Shown: piece by piece, positions 50,685 to 59,140 of the stretch
Layout: every line of letters begins with the position of its first letter
How positions within the stretch are numbered: the first letter of the stretch is position 1
Source of the DNA: Paenibacillus sp. 1781tsa1
Lineage (GTDB): Bacteria; Bacillota; Bacilli; Paenibacillales; Paenibacillaceae
NCBI RefSeq assembly: GCF_024159265.1
Contig: NZ_JAMYWY010000001.1
Coordinates: forward strand, 3,968,001-4,032,000
DNA length: 64,000 bases
Direction: 5' to 3'
Made by a program: the position numbers and the translations under genes
The notes under the pieces: generated by a model
Database searches by the model: none
The model's input: only the letters and a program-made list of their open reading frames with translations
Told to the model about the DNA's origin: nothing

Positions 50685-51185
50685 ATGAAAACAAACATCT
50701 TTGTCCAAAAGGCCGTAACCGTCGGGTTGTGCGCTACACTAGGTTTTGGAGCTGTATTAATGACTAATGCCCCTGTTGCACAGGCAGCAACTGCATCTGT
50801 GTCCACAGGTCAACAAATTGTTAACTATGGTAAAAAATTCACTGGAACTCCATATGAATTTGGTGCTTCAACATCAACAACCAGGGTTTTTGACTGCTCT
50901 TCCTTTATGAAATATATTTTCAAAAAGTATGGTGTAGATTTGCCGCGTACTTCCGTGAAACAATCCAAAGAAGGTACAGCTGTGTCCAAAGCTAATCTGC
51001 GTGTTGGCGATCTTGTATTCTTCTCCAGCGGTAGCCGTTCTACAGGCTCCAACGTTACTCATGTAGGTGTATACGCAGGTGACGGAAAGATTCTGCATAC
51101 GTATGGATCTCCAGGCGTAACGATCTCGGATCTGAACTCCGGTACTTGGAAGAGAACTTACGTTAAAGCTCGTCGTGTACTTTAG
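50685..51185 (+). CDS. Secreted NlpC/P60-family peptidoglycan endopeptidase
   Basis: This 166-residue secreted protein has a signal peptide (AVTVGLCATLGFGAVLMTNAP, cut near the AQAA). A single NlpC/P60 catalytic domain follows, which cuts peptide cross-links in the cell wall. The catalytic Cys is in TRVFDCSSFMKYIF, the His is in SNVTHVGVYAGDGKILHTYG, and a third polar residue follows. It has no wall-binding repeats, so it is a small hydrolase. I choose ATG 50685, 11 bases after GGAGG; an in-frame TTG at 50667 overlaps the site. The gene has its own terminator. No ligand-binding leader was recognised in the 280 bases upstream. Confidence 0.92.
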   Translation: MKTNIFVQKAVTVGLCATLGFGAVLMTNAPVAQAATASVSTGQQIVNYGKKFTGTPYEFGASTSTTRVFDCSSFMKYIFKKYGVDLPRTSVKQSKEGTAVSKANLRVGDLVFFSSGSRSTGSNVTHVGVYAGDGKILHTYGSPGVTISDLNSGTWKRTYVKARRVL

Positions 51186-51209
51186 AACCGTTTATAGTTA
51201 ATGAGTAAG

Positions 51210-51236
51210 GGCCGGAGGATATGTTCCGGTCTTTTT
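51210..51236 (+). terminator. Intrinsic terminator of the NlpC/P60 gene
   Basis: GGCCGGA (51210-51216) pairs with TCCGGTC (51225-51231), followed by TTTTT. Confidence 0.85.
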
Positions 51237-51250
51237 CTTTACCCTTTTTT

Positions 51251-51287
51251 CACCACACTTTAAACTGGAGATTCATGGAATGTGGTG
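51251..51287. repeat. Inverted repeat between convergent genes
   Basis: CACCACACTT (51251-51260) pairs with AATGTGGTG (51279-51287) with one bulged base. No T run follows on either strand, so it is not an ordinary terminator. Confidence 0.5.
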
Positions 51288-51293
51288 AGATAT

Positions 51294-51998
51294 CTAATTT
51301 TTATCATGAAGCATATAACCGATTCCACGCACAGTATGAATTAGTTTCACACTTCTCCCCTTATCCACCTTAACCCTCAGATGTTTGATGTACACGTCCA
51401 CAACGTTGGTATCCATGGCATACTCATACCCCCATACTTCCCGTAAAATATCACTCCGGGTACATGCTTCATTCACATGCAACGCCAGAAATTCGAGCAA
51501 TTCGTACTCTTTTGGCGTTAATGTCAGGTACTCACCCGCACGATTTACCCGCCTTGAACGTAAATTCACTTTGAGATCATGAACTACAATTACTTCTTCA
51601 CCCTCTTGCGTTGCATTCGCAAAAACACGCAATAAGTTGCGTATTCTGGCTAGCATCACGGTCAAGTGGATGGGCTCCTCCATCACGTCATTAGCTCCGT
51701 AATCCAGCCATTCCACGATGAACTGAGGAGATGCATTTGAAGTGATAACCAGTAGAGGTATAACCTGACCTGTATCTATCCATCGTTTCAACTCTAATTT
51801 CTGATCCTGGTCACGATGTGCATTCCCCTCTTCCCGGTCTACCAGAATGATCAGGTTAATATGCAGCGACGAAGGCTCGACGGATTGGTTTAGTTCAGAC
51901 CACTCCATTCGTTGCACCTCATACCCTTCAGCACATAAAACGTCGTGAATAAGGCTGACCTGCTCTCCTGCTCCAATCAGCAAAATAGCTGTTTTCAC
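51294..51998 (-). CDS. Orphan response regulator with degenerate receiver domain
   Basis: This 234-residue OmpR/PhoB-type protein has an atypical receiver domain (about 1-120). The first strand lacks the acidic pair (LLIGAGEQ). An Asp follows IILV at the phosphorylation position. The usual Lys-Pro is replaced by MEEPIH. The winged-helix domain is normal: LTLTPKEYELLEFLALHVNEACTRSDILREVWGYEYAMDTNVVDVYIKHLRVKVDK and HTVRGIGYML. No kinase gene is next to it. Phosphorylation may be weak or absent, so it could be a phosphorylation-independent regulator. It lies alone between the convergent NlpC/P60 gene and the thi operon. Confidence 0.88.
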   Translation of the reverse strand: MKTAILLIGAGEQVSLIHDVLCAEGYEVQRMEWSELNQSVEPSSLHINLIILVDREEGNAHRDQDQKLELKRWIDTGQVIPLLVITSNASPQFIVEWLDYGANDVMEEPIHLTVMLARIRNLLRVFANATQEGEEVIVVHDLKVNLRSRRVNRAGEYLTLTPKEYELLEFLALHVNEACTRSDILREVWGYEYAMDTNVVDVYIKHLRVKVDKGRSVKLIHTVRGIGYMLHDKN

Positions 51999-52069
51999 TG
52001 TTTTTCACCCGGCCTGTCTCTATCCCCGCTGCTCGTAGCAGTGGTTGGTACAGTTAGCATGCCGTAAAA

Positions 52070-52103
52070 TGAAAAAGTCCATTCCCTCAAGGGAACAGAC
52101 TTT
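52070..52103 (-). terminator. Intrinsic terminator of the thi operon
   Basis: On the minus strand AAAGTCTGTTCCCT pairs with AGGGAATGGACTTT with a mismatch in the middle of the stem, followed by T. It lies 15 bases after the thiF stop. Confidence 0.85.
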
Positions 52104-52117
52104 GTTTCTTTCTTGCT

Positions 52118-53173
52118 TTAACCAAAGTAACGATGAACGAGCGTACGCGCTTCAGATGTATCTTTTGTTCCGTGTACGAGGACACGTCCATCCTGGAATA
52201 CGACCATTCTATGGGCCCCTGTTGTAAAAGAAACCAGAAACGGATTGGATTCCACTTTTCCTTCTTGAAGTCTATTCAAGCGATCCGCGGTTTGTTGAAG
52301 ATTCAGATTCATGCGCCGTGCAGGGCGGATCTGAACGGTATCCCTTCCACACAACACATCGGTTTTTTCCAGATTGGACGCAGAAAGATATGGATACGTT
52401 GCCGAAGGGCCGCACGAAGGACAGTCTTGCTTTTTCGCACCATCCACATTGATGGATATGTATTCGTTCCTCCACACGTCAAATGACAACAACTTGCGTC
52501 TCAATGCATTCGCATTGCCACTAAGCAGCTTCATTGCTTCTGCTGTCTGATTCGCCGTTACCATCTGTACCGCTTGTGGTATGATGCCAGACGTATCACA
52601 GGTATCTCCACCCAGGGGGATTTCACCCAGCAAACAATTTAAACATGGCGTCTCTCCAGGCATGAACGTATAGGTGATGCCGTAACTACCCACACATCCA
52701 CCATAAATCCAGGGAATACGGTGCTTCTGTGCCATATCATTCATGAGTAGTCGGGTATCAAAATTATCCGTTGCATCCATGATCAAGTCTGTGTGCTGAA
52801 CGAGTTCTTCCAATTCGTCTACTCTGACATCCAATACTTTTCCTTCCACATGAACCGAGGAATTAATGGCAGATAAACGTTTTTCCGCCGCCATCGCTTT
52901 TGGCATCCGCTCTATTGCGTCCTGCTCTACATATAATTGCTGCCTCTGCAAGTTACTCCATTCCACATAATCACGATCCACGATCGTTATGTGCCCGACG
53001 CCTGAACGAACTAACGTTTCGGCAATTCCTGTTCCGAGTGCACCAGCGCCTACAATTAAGACTTTGCTGCCCTTTAATCTGTCCTGGCCTTCCTTGCCAA
53101 GTGGCGCATACCTTTCCTGTCTGGAATACCGGTCGGCCTGCTCGGAGGAAATTGATTGTTGTTGATCTATCAT
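52118..53173 (-). CDS. thiF: ThiF/MoeB-type adenylyltransferase
   Basis: ThiF adenylates the C-terminal Gly-Gly of ThiS so that sulfur can be added. The 351-residue protein has an N-terminal Arg-rich start (RYSRQERYAPLGKEGQDRLKGSKVLIVGAGALGTGIAETL) with the nucleotide site GAGALG. The IVDRDYVEWSNLQRQQLY motif follows, then the DLIMDATDNFDTRLLMND block and a zinc site of CLNC and CPSCG pairs (about residues 176-179 and 249-252). The C-terminal 80 residues are an extra domain. The stop of thiG overlaps its ATG. MoeB function is possible, but the operon position supports ThiF. Confidence 0.93.
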   Translation of the reverse strand: MIDQQQSISSEQADRYSRQERYAPLGKEGQDRLKGSKVLIVGAGALGTGIAETLVRSGVGHITIVDRDYVEWSNLQRQQLYVEQDAIERMPKAMAAEKRLSAINSSVHVEGKVLDVRVDELEELVQHTDLIMDATDNFDTRLLMNDMAQKHRIPWIYGGCVGSYGITYTFMPGETPCLNCLLGEIPLGGDTCDTSGIIPQAVQMVTANQTAEAMKLLSGNANALRRKLLSFDVWRNEYISINVDGAKKQDCPSCGPSATYPYLSASNLEKTDVLCGRDTVQIRPARRMNLNLQQTADRLNRLQEGKVESNPFLVSFTTGAHRMVVFQDGRVLVHGTKDTSEARTLVHRYFG

Positions 53174-53940
53174 GTATGAACCATTCCTTCCACCGGACTG
53201 CTGGCTGCTGCATAACGCTTCATAGGAATCATGCCTGCCTCATATGCCAGTCTCCCTGCCTCTACACCCATTCGCATCGCTTTAGCCATATTCACCGGAT
53301 TTCCTGATCCGGATACCGCTGTATTCAACAATACACCATCTGCCCCAAGTTCCATGGCATAAGCAGCATCTTTTGGAGAGCGCAACCCTGCATCCACAAT
53401 CACAGGCACAACGGCCTGCTCAATGATGATCTCAAGGTTATAGGGATTAATGATGCCTCTACCTGCTCCGATGGGAGAAGCACCAGGCATTACGGCATGT
53501 ACCCCAAGCAATTGCAGCCTTTTGGCCAGAATGACATCATCTGAAATATAAGGCAATACCGTGAAGCCCTTTTCAAGCAAAATTTCGCAAGCCTTGTACG
53601 TTTCAATCGGATCTGGGAGCAATGTCATTCCATCTCCGATGACTTCGACTTTTATCATATCACAAAGTCCCGAAGCCCGCGCAAGCTCGGCGATCCGCAC
53701 TGCCTCTTCCGCTGTGGAAGCCCCAGCCGTATTCGGAAGAAGAGTGTATTGGTCCAGATCCAATGTATCCAGGAAGTGCTTCTGGTTACGTTCCTCCAGA
53801 TTCAGACGGCGAACAGCAAAGGTTAAAACTTCCGTTCCAGATGCATCCACAGCCTGACTTTGCACTTCAAGATCCGAAAACTTGCCTGTTCCGAGCAACA
53901 ATCTGGACTCAAACGTATATTTACCGATGTTCAACATCAT
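53170..53940 (-). CDS. thiG: Thiazole synthase
   Basis: ThiG builds the thiazole ring from deoxyxylulose phosphate, dehydroglycine and ThiS-thiocarboxylate. The 256-residue barrel protein has YTFESRLLLGTGKFSDLEVQ and the conserved Lys in MIKVEVIGD (Schiff-base Lys). Next come PYISDDVILAKRLQLLGVHAVMPGASPIGAGRGIINPYNL and VIVDAGLRSPKDAAYAMELGADGVLLNTAV. The start ATG 53940 overlaps the thiS stop (TGATG), six bases after GGAGG. An ATG at 53937 is equally possible. Its stop overlaps thiF. All hallmark motifs are intact. Confidence 0.96.
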   Translation of the reverse strand: MMLNIGKYTFESRLLLGTGKFSDLEVQSQAVDASGTEVLTFAVRRLNLEERNQKHFLDTLDLDQYTLLPNTAGASTAEEAVRIAELARASGLCDMIKVEVIGDGMTLLPDPIETYKACEILLEKGFTVLPYISDDVILAKRLQLLGVHAVMPGASPIGAGRGIINPYNLEIIIEQAVVPVIVDAGLRSPKDAAYAMELGADGVLLNTAVSGSGNPVNMAKAMRMGVEAGRLAYEAGMIPMKRYAAASSPVEGMVHT

Positions 53941-54143
53941 CAACCGCCTCCTACAAAATGTACAATCTCGATTCGATCGCCTTCTCTTAATGTCGTTGAC
54001 TCATGGTACTCACGCGTTAAGATATGCCTGTTCAGCTCAACAACTACAGTCTTGACTTGCAGGTCAAATGAATGGAGCAGTTTATCTACACGATTCAATC
54101 CGTCATCAATCTCCATCCGTTGACCATTAACAATGATATTCAT
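53940..54143 (-). CDS. thiS: Sulfur carrier protein ThiS
   Basis: ThiS is a ubiquitin-like sulfur carrier whose C-terminal glycine is converted to a thiocarboxylate by ThiF. The 67-residue protein starts MNIIVNGQRMEIDDG, has the beta-grasp pattern (VVVELNRHILTREYHESTTLREGDRIEIV), and ends in FVGGG, which provides the Gly-Gly tail. Its ATG overlaps the stop of thiO and its stop overlaps the start of thiG. It is a small gene easily missed in annotation. Confidence 0.95.
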   Translation of the reverse strand: MNIIVNGQRMEIDDGLNRVDKLLHSFDLQVKTVVVELNRHILTREYHESTTLREGDRIEIVHFVGGG

Positions 54144-55375
54144 TGCACCACTCCCTTTCTGTTCAATCGCTCAGGACTCAGCGCCTCAATTCCGAGTTCT
54201 TCTGAGCTTTTGCCAGCGAGCAACTCCGCGATAAGTCTGCCTGTTATCGCACTAAGCAAGATACCGTTACGGTAATGCCCACAGGCGGCGAACAGCCCGG
54301 GTATACTCTTGCATTCACCAATATAAGGCAGCCCATCTGGAGTTGCCGGTCTTACGCCTGCCCACGCTCGCATGAATCGCGCTTCTTTCATCCCAGGTAC
54401 CCAGTAGGTAGCCGCTGTTAGCAACTTCTGAACACTCTGTACAGAAACGTTCAGGTCCGTTCTGCCTGGCAGACTGGTTGCCCCGAGCCAAACTTCGCCA
54501 TTGGCTTTGGGAACAATATAGATATCCTCTGCATACACCGTTCTGTCAGGTCTGTACCCTGCATGTTCATCTGAGAACTGAACGGCGGCTATTTCTCCTT
54601 TTACCGACCACACAGGTAAGCTCAGATTCACATGTCTCATCAACTTTTCACTCTGTAATCCAGCGGCTATAATGACATGTTTGCATTTCATCTCGCCGAT
54701 CGATGTGGTGATCCCCTGCACGCCTTGTTCGTTTGCTAGCACACGTATACCCTGTATGTCCTCCATAACACGCGCTCCCAATGCTTGAGCGGATTCAGCG
54801 TATGCCTTCGTTAGATGGAATGGAAGAATCTCACTCTCGTAAGGTCTGTAGTAGGCTCCATACGTATCTCTGTTAAGCCATGTTGCCTCTTGTTGCACAA
54901 CCGAACGATCCCACCATACCTCATCAGCAGACAGAGCAGAATTTCGATTGTTCTTATAGCGGCTTAATTCGCTGTATGATCGAAACGGGGTTAGGAATCC
55001 ATGGCGTTGCAGGCCAATCTTAACCCCGCTGAGGGTATCCATTAGCACTTGTTGCTCAATAAGTAACTCTCTACTCTGCCTGGCAAGCTTAGCCATTAAA
55101 GGATGAGCAAAATCCTCACTATCCGCCGCCAGCATTCCAGCCGCTGCGCAAGAAGTGCCTCTCGCAATCGCCGAACGCTCCAGCAACAAAACATCCTGTC
55201 CACGGGAAGCAATCTCATATGCAATGGCACAACCAACAACGCCTCCGCCTACAATAATCGTTTCTGCATGAATCTTATCCGGATTATTTGTTACACTTTT
55301 GCTTCTTGATTCCGTTTCAGATTTCAGTTGATGACTGAAATGATTCCTGTTCTGACCCGTTACGATCTCTTTCAT
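54140..55375 (-). CDS. thiO: Glycine oxidase ThiO
   Basis: ThiO oxidises glycine to the imine used by ThiG. The 411-residue flavoprotein has the FAD motif TIIVGGGVVGCAIAYEIASRGQDVLLLER about 40 residues from the start. GTSCAAAGMLAADSEDFAHP follows, then VIIAAGLQSEKLM, the substrate part with GEVWLGATSLPGRTD, and the C-terminal ACGHYRNGILLSAITGRLIAELL with the Arg-Asn pair. I choose ATG 55375, which follows AGGAG and lies 14 bases after the tenI stop. A longer upstream reading overlaps tenI and has no homology. It is the second gene of the thi operon. Confidence 0.94.
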   Translation of the reverse strand: MKEIVTGQNRNHFSHQLKSETESRSKSVTNNPDKIHAETIIVGGGVVGCAIAYEIASRGQDVLLLERSAIARGTSCAAAGMLAADSEDFAHPLMAKLARQSRELLIEQQVLMDTLSGVKIGLQRHGFLTPFRSYSELSRYKNNRNSALSADEVWWDRSVVQQEATWLNRDTYGAYYRPYESEILPFHLTKAYAESAQALGARVMEDIQGIRVLANEQGVQGITTSIGEMKCKHVIIAAGLQSEKLMRHVNLSLPVWSVKGEIAAVQFSDEHAGYRPDRTVYAEDIYIVPKANGEVWLGATSLPGRTDLNVSVQSVQKLLTAATYWVPGMKEARFMRAWAGVRPATPDGLPYIGECKSIPGLFAACGHYRNGILLSAITGRLIAELLAGKSSEELGIEALSPERLNRKGVVQ

Positions 55376-55389
55376 CCTCTCATCTCCTT

Positions 55390-56100
55390 TCAGCGGCTCA
55401 GACTTCTTGTAGCAAGGATAGCCTGCCTTAATGATGCAGCGGCCCGATCCGGTGAATCGCTCGCCCATACATTCGAGATCACAGCGACTCCCTGTGCGCC
55501 CGCAGAGCGAATCGCGTGAATATTTCCCGGCTTTATACCCCCGATCGCCATGACAGGAATGGAGACACCTCTGCATATTTCATCAAGAGCATATAATCCT
55601 CTTGGTTCAAGATCTGGCTTACTGTTGGTTGAGTAGATATGCCCGAAGAAAAGGTAATCGGCTCCCTGTTCTTCAGCGATTTTTGCCTCATCGATGGAAT
55701 GAACAGATACACCCAGACGAAGTCGCTGCATTTTGCTTATGACAGCATTGTAGGAGTTGTACTTGCGCAAAGCCTCTTGCCCCCAATGTACACCGCCATA
55801 GATGGCATTCTGTGAAGGCAATTCTGAACCATTGATAACGATGCGACAAGATGGAACGCCAACGCTACGCAGACTTTCAGCCCAACCGATCTTGTCTTGC
55901 CATGTAAGTTGTTTCTCTCGTATGTGAATATAGTCCACCCATGGCCAAACGTCCTTGGCTGCTTTTACAAAAGATGATCGATCTCCTGCCCCCGTAGATA
56001 CAACATGCAATTCAAATGATTCGTGAACATGTTCATGAAAAATTGCCGTACCCTCCCTTTCCTTCCAGGCGTGAATGCTATGAAAACACAAAAAAGCCAC
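55390..56100 (-). CDS. tenI: Thiazole tautomerase TenI (start uncertain)
   Basis: TenI is a ThiE-like barrel that aromatises the thiazole product. The C-terminal three quarters are clear: WVDYIHIREKQ, RLGVSVHSIDEAKIAEEQGADYLFFGHIYST, and IPVMAIGGIKPGNI. The SVHS and FGH motifs point to TenI rather than ThiE (thiamine-phosphate synthase). The listed extent is the maximal open frame. Its GTG at 56100 lies inside the riboswitch terminator and is unlikely. GGGAGG lies eight bases before an in-frame ATT at 56043, and a TTG at 56007 starts the conserved part. No in-frame ATG occurs before the conserved part. It is the first gene of the thi operon. Confidence 0.88.
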   Translation of the reverse strand: MAFLCFHSIHAWKEREGTAIFHEHVHESFELHVVSTGAGDRSSFVKAAKDVWPWVDYIHIREKQLTWQDKIGWAESLRSVGVPSCRIVINGSELPSQNAIYGGVHWGQEALRKYNSYNAVISKMQRLRLGVSVHSIDEAKIAEEQGADYLFFGHIYSTNSKPDLEPRGLYALDEICRGVSIPVMAIGGIKPGNIHAIRSAGAQGVAVISNVWASDSPDRAAASLRQAILATRSLSR

Positions 56101-56118
56101 TCCCGTAGGGGAGTGGCT
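56089..56118 (-). terminator. Riboswitch-controlled terminator
   Basis: On the minus strand AGCCACTCCC and GGGAGTGGCT form a perfect stem with a four-base loop, followed by TTTTTT. It lies after the TPP aptamer and before tenI, so it is the expression platform. Confidence 0.9.
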
Positions 56119-56296
56119 GCGTATTAATTATATATCCAGATGACTGACTGATGCATACAGTTCATTTCGTGCAATACAGCTAAAGACCTATAGCCTTAAC
56201 GATATACACGCAACTGCATGTTTCAATTCGCTAAGCAGACGGTTGAAATCTTTTCGAGTTGCCGTTTGCTCACGTCATTCACTGAAACGCGCTCGC

Positions 56297-56390
56297 CACT
56301 TCCCTACGCTGGTATGATCCAGATCAGGTGCAAAGGGTCCGGAATCGCATTCTTCCATCTCAGCCGCATCGTGCGGCCCCCCTAGTGTTC
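56297..56390 (-). ncRNA. TPP riboswitch (THI element) aptamer
   Basis: On the minus strand the aptamer shows the conserved blocks in order: ACACTAGGGGGGCC, GGCTGAGATG, then GACCCTTTGCACCTGATCTG and GGATCATACCAGCGTAGGGA. They build the P1-P5 helices of the THI element. It controls the tenI-thiO-thiS-thiG-thiF operon through the terminator at 56089-56118, with thiamine diphosphate favouring termination. Confidence 0.96.
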
Positions 56391-56407
56391 ATATGAAGTT
56401 GTAGCCT

Positions 56408-56436
56408 ATGTTACCATAGACGGATTTTTTTGTCAC
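56408..56436 (-). promoter_or_regulatory. Promoter of the thi operon
   Basis: On the minus strand GTGACA (56431-56436) is 17 bases from TAACAT (56408-56413). The predicted start is 10-20 bases before the TPP aptamer. Confidence 0.6.
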
Positions 56437-56468
56437 CGTCATTTCTGTTAAACATTGTCTTCAATCGT

Positions 56469-58019
56469 CTAGTTTTTCTCAGACCATTCCTCGACATTCC
56501 ATGTTTTGGTGACCCAACCCTCGTAGAAATCAGGTTCATGAGATACCAGTAACACCGTTCCCTTAAATTCTTTCAAGGCCCGTTGCAACTCCGCTTTGGC
56601 TGTGACATCCAGATGGTTCGTTGGCTCATCGAATAAAATCCAGTTGCTTTCACGCATTAAGAGTTTGCATAAACGAACCTTGGCCTGTTCTCCACCACTC
56701 AGCATGTTAAGCGGGCGAGTAATGTGCTCATTTTTCAACCCGCAGCGAGCAAGATGACCCCGAACCTCATTCTGAGTCAAATGTGAAAACTCATTCCAGA
56801 CATCCTCGATCGGCGTAATATTTCCAGCACGAACCTCCTGCTCGAAATAGGCCGTTTCGAGATAATCTCCCAAGAAAGTCTTTCCACTCAGTGGAGATAT
56901 TTTTCCCAGGATGGTTTTTAGCAGTGTAGATTTACCCACACCATTACAGCCTACGATGGCAATTTTCTCACCACGTTCAATCGTCATCGTCATTTTGGGC
57001 AGCAAAGGATACGTGTATCCAATTTCAAAATCAATGCCCTCAAAGACCGTTTTGCTGCTCGCGCGGGCATCCTTGAATTTGAACGTTGGTTTGGCCGCTT
57101 CATCTGGGCGATCAATACGTTCAATTCTGTCCAGCTGTTTCTCCCGGCTCTTCGCTCGACCTGAAGTTGAAGCACGTGCCTTGTTACGCTGAATGAAATC
57201 TTCCTGCTTCTTGATGTACTCTTGCTGCTTCTCGTATGCATCAATATGCTGGGCTTTATTCATATCAGCCATCTCAAGGAACTTGTTATAGTTCGCTGCA
57301 TATCTCGTTAATTTGGCAAATTCCAAATGATAAATGACATTTACGACTTCATTCATGAATTCCGTGTCATGGGAGATTAGGAGAAATGCGTGCGGGTAAT
57401 CCTTTAGGTAACGTGACAGCCATTCAATGTGCTCTACATCCAGATAGTTGGTCGGCTCATCCAGCAAAAGAGCTGTAGGTTTCTCGAGCAGAAGCTTGGC
57501 AAGTAGCACCTTGGTACGTTGTCCACCACTTAGAGCTGCGACATCCCGATCAAGACCAATTGCGGACAAACCAAGACCATTGGCCATCTCTTCCACTTTT
57601 ACGTCAATCAGATAAAAGTCGCCCTGTTCCAGTTGTTCCTGAATATCGCCCATCTCTTCCAGCAACTGCTCCAGCTTATCTGGATCTGCATCTGCCATCT
57701 GGTCCGTAATATTCATCATTTCTTTTTCCAATTCAAGTAACGGAAGGAATGCATCCTTAAGCACGTCACGAATGGTTTTGCCTGGCGTAAGCTTTGTGTG
57801 CTGATCCAGATATCCATAACGGACCTTAGGTGTCCATTCCACTTTTCCACTATCTTTAAGCAATTTACCGGTAAGGATGTTCATTAATGTGGATTTACCC
57901 ACACCATTGGCACCAACAAGTCCTACGCGCTCTCCGGCGAGTAAACGAAACGATACATTTTTAAATAACGTGCGATCTCCAAAATTGTGACTCACGTTCT
58001 CTACTGACAATAAACTCAT
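56469..58019 (-). CDS. ABC-F family ATPase (YkpA/Uup-like)
   Basis: ABC-F proteins are soluble double ATPases that act on the ribosome (translation or antibiotic protection) and do not transport. The 516-residue protein has two ABC cassettes. In the first, Walker A is VGANGVGKST, the signature is LSGGQRTK and Walker B is ALLLDEPTNYLD. The linker (about 240-310) is Lys/Gln/Arg-rich with AYEKQQEYIKKQEDFIQRNKARASTSGRAKSREKQL. In the second, Walker A is VGCNGVGKST, the signature is LSGGEQAK and Walker B is WILFDEPTNHLD. It lacks the C-terminal coiled coil of Uup and most resembles YkpA/YbiT-like members. A specific resistance role is not supported. Confidence 0.93.
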   Translation of the reverse strand: MSLLSVENVSHNFGDRTLFKNVSFRLLAGERVGLVGANGVGKSTLMNILTGKLLKDSGKVEWTPKVRYGYLDQHTKLTPGKTIRDVLKDAFLPLLELEKEMMNITDQMADADPDKLEQLLEEMGDIQEQLEQGDFYLIDVKVEEMANGLGLSAIGLDRDVAALSGGQRTKVLLAKLLLEKPTALLLDEPTNYLDVEHIEWLSRYLKDYPHAFLLISHDTEFMNEVVNVIYHLEFAKLTRYAANYNKFLEMADMNKAQHIDAYEKQQEYIKKQEDFIQRNKARASTSGRAKSREKQLDRIERIDRPDEAAKPTFKFKDARASSKTVFEGIDFEIGYTYPLLPKMTMTIERGEKIAIVGCNGVGKSTLLKTILGKISPLSGKTFLGDYLETAYFEQEVRAGNITPIEDVWNEFSHLTQNEVRGHLARCGLKNEHITRPLNMLSGGEQAKVRLCKLLMRESNWILFDEPTNHLDVTAKAELQRALKEFKGTVLLVSHEPDFYEGWVTKTWNVEEWSEKN

Positions 58020-58156
58020 AAGATGAGGTTGCTCCTATCTATTAGACATTACTTTTATTATTGTTCCGAAACCCTATTCTAGCACAGGTCTCATCTTTTC
58101 TGAAAGTAATGTAAACAGTTCAGGAACCTCTTCCATGATTTTTCATACAGGCTTCC

Positions 58157-59140
58157 CTAACGATTAGAGCATTTATATTCGAAATAACCTTGTGCAGCTG
58201 CTTGTCTTGCGTCTGTGAACACCTCTTCAGCACGGTAACCATTACCACATGTGGAGGGGTAATAGTACTTGATACCCGTTAATGGATCTACCCCACCTAC
58301 GATGGCCGTTTTCTTCACAAGTCTGCCTCCACCAATTGCGTAATTGTTGATCTTCTGGTCACCCACACCTATACCCTGGATAAAAGCCATAATCCCTGTA
58401 TCGTTAATGGAGTTGTACCAATCTTCCTGCGCAATCAGGGGCATCGTAAACGTATAGGAAATACCGTTCTTTCTGGCAAACTCATTATGGCGGTTAATCA
58501 CATCAGCCAGATTATCCTGCACAGTAGTCACAATCCGGCTTTGTCTAACTTGTTCAAATACGCTGGTATTCTGAAGTAAAGGAATCTGTGTGCTTGAAGC
58601 CAGCTCTTTTTGAAATCCCTCAATCCATTTCCCTGCGTTTGCGTCATAGGCATACACGTAGTCGTCCAGTGTAAAGTTAATACTGTTACCGTATGAATCT
58701 GAATATGTATAGGGTTTCTTAGGGCTCCATACTTGTCTGAATGAATCTTCACGAATACCTGTCAACTCTGTTTCTGTGGACAACATATAATAGCCATCGT
58801 AATCCAAAATAACCACAGCAGGAATGTAATTAAACATGTTTCGAATAGCTGCGGGATCATCCTGAATTCCCATATTCAAAGCCATTGTCTGAGTGAATGT
58901 TAACAGGGCAAGCTCCTTGTCTGCTTTAACAAACTTGGTTGAATCATAACCTGCTTCATCATTTTGTTTCTCATTCTGATGCATGACTGCACCTGCATCC
59001 ATGACTGCTGTTTGAAGTGCAGATCTGTATCGATGTGCAAGATAATTAGCCTCTTCAGCATCTTGGGTATGAAGTGAGATTATCCAGAAGAGTGGGAAGA
59101 AGATTAGCACGAATATTATGGATAGCTCAGTAATCTTCAT
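58157..59140 (-). CDS. Membrane-anchored protein of the pilus-like locus (large pseudopilin-like)
   Basis: This 327-residue protein was not assigned to a family. It starts with a short cytoplasmic stretch and one long hydrophobic helix (ITELSIIFVLIFFPLFWIISL, residues about 3-25), followed by a charged helix with an AHRYRSALQTAVMDAG pattern. The rest is extracellular, with many aromatic and polar residues, and ends in EYKCSNR. The layout of one N-terminal TM helix and a beta-rich tail resembles TadE/F or minor pseudopilins. I choose ATG 59140, which overlaps the preceding gene by 14 bases and follows GGAGG by 11. It is the last gene of the locus. Confidence 0.75.
   Translation of the reverse strand: MKITELSIIFVLIFFPLFWIISLHTQDAEEANYLAHRYRSALQTAVMDAGAVMHQNEKQNDEAGYDSTKFVKADKELALLTFTQTMALNMGIQDDPAAIRNMFNYIPAVVILDYDGYYMLSTETELTGIREDSFRQVWSPKKPYTYSDSYGNSINFTLDDYVYAYDANAGKWIEGFQKELASSTQIPLLQNTSVFEQVRQSRIVTTVQDNLADVINRHNEFARKNGISYTFTMPLIAQEDWYNSINDTGIMAFIQGIGVGDQKINNYAIGGGRLVKKTAIVGGVDPLTGIKYYYPSTCGNGYRAEEVFTDARQAAAQGYFEYKCSNR

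Noticed and set aside
56469..58019. ABC-F protein as an antibiotic resistance determinant
   Set aside because: Linker and overall layout resemble housekeeping YkpA/Uup-like proteins; no leader peptide attenuator or resistance-gene context was found.
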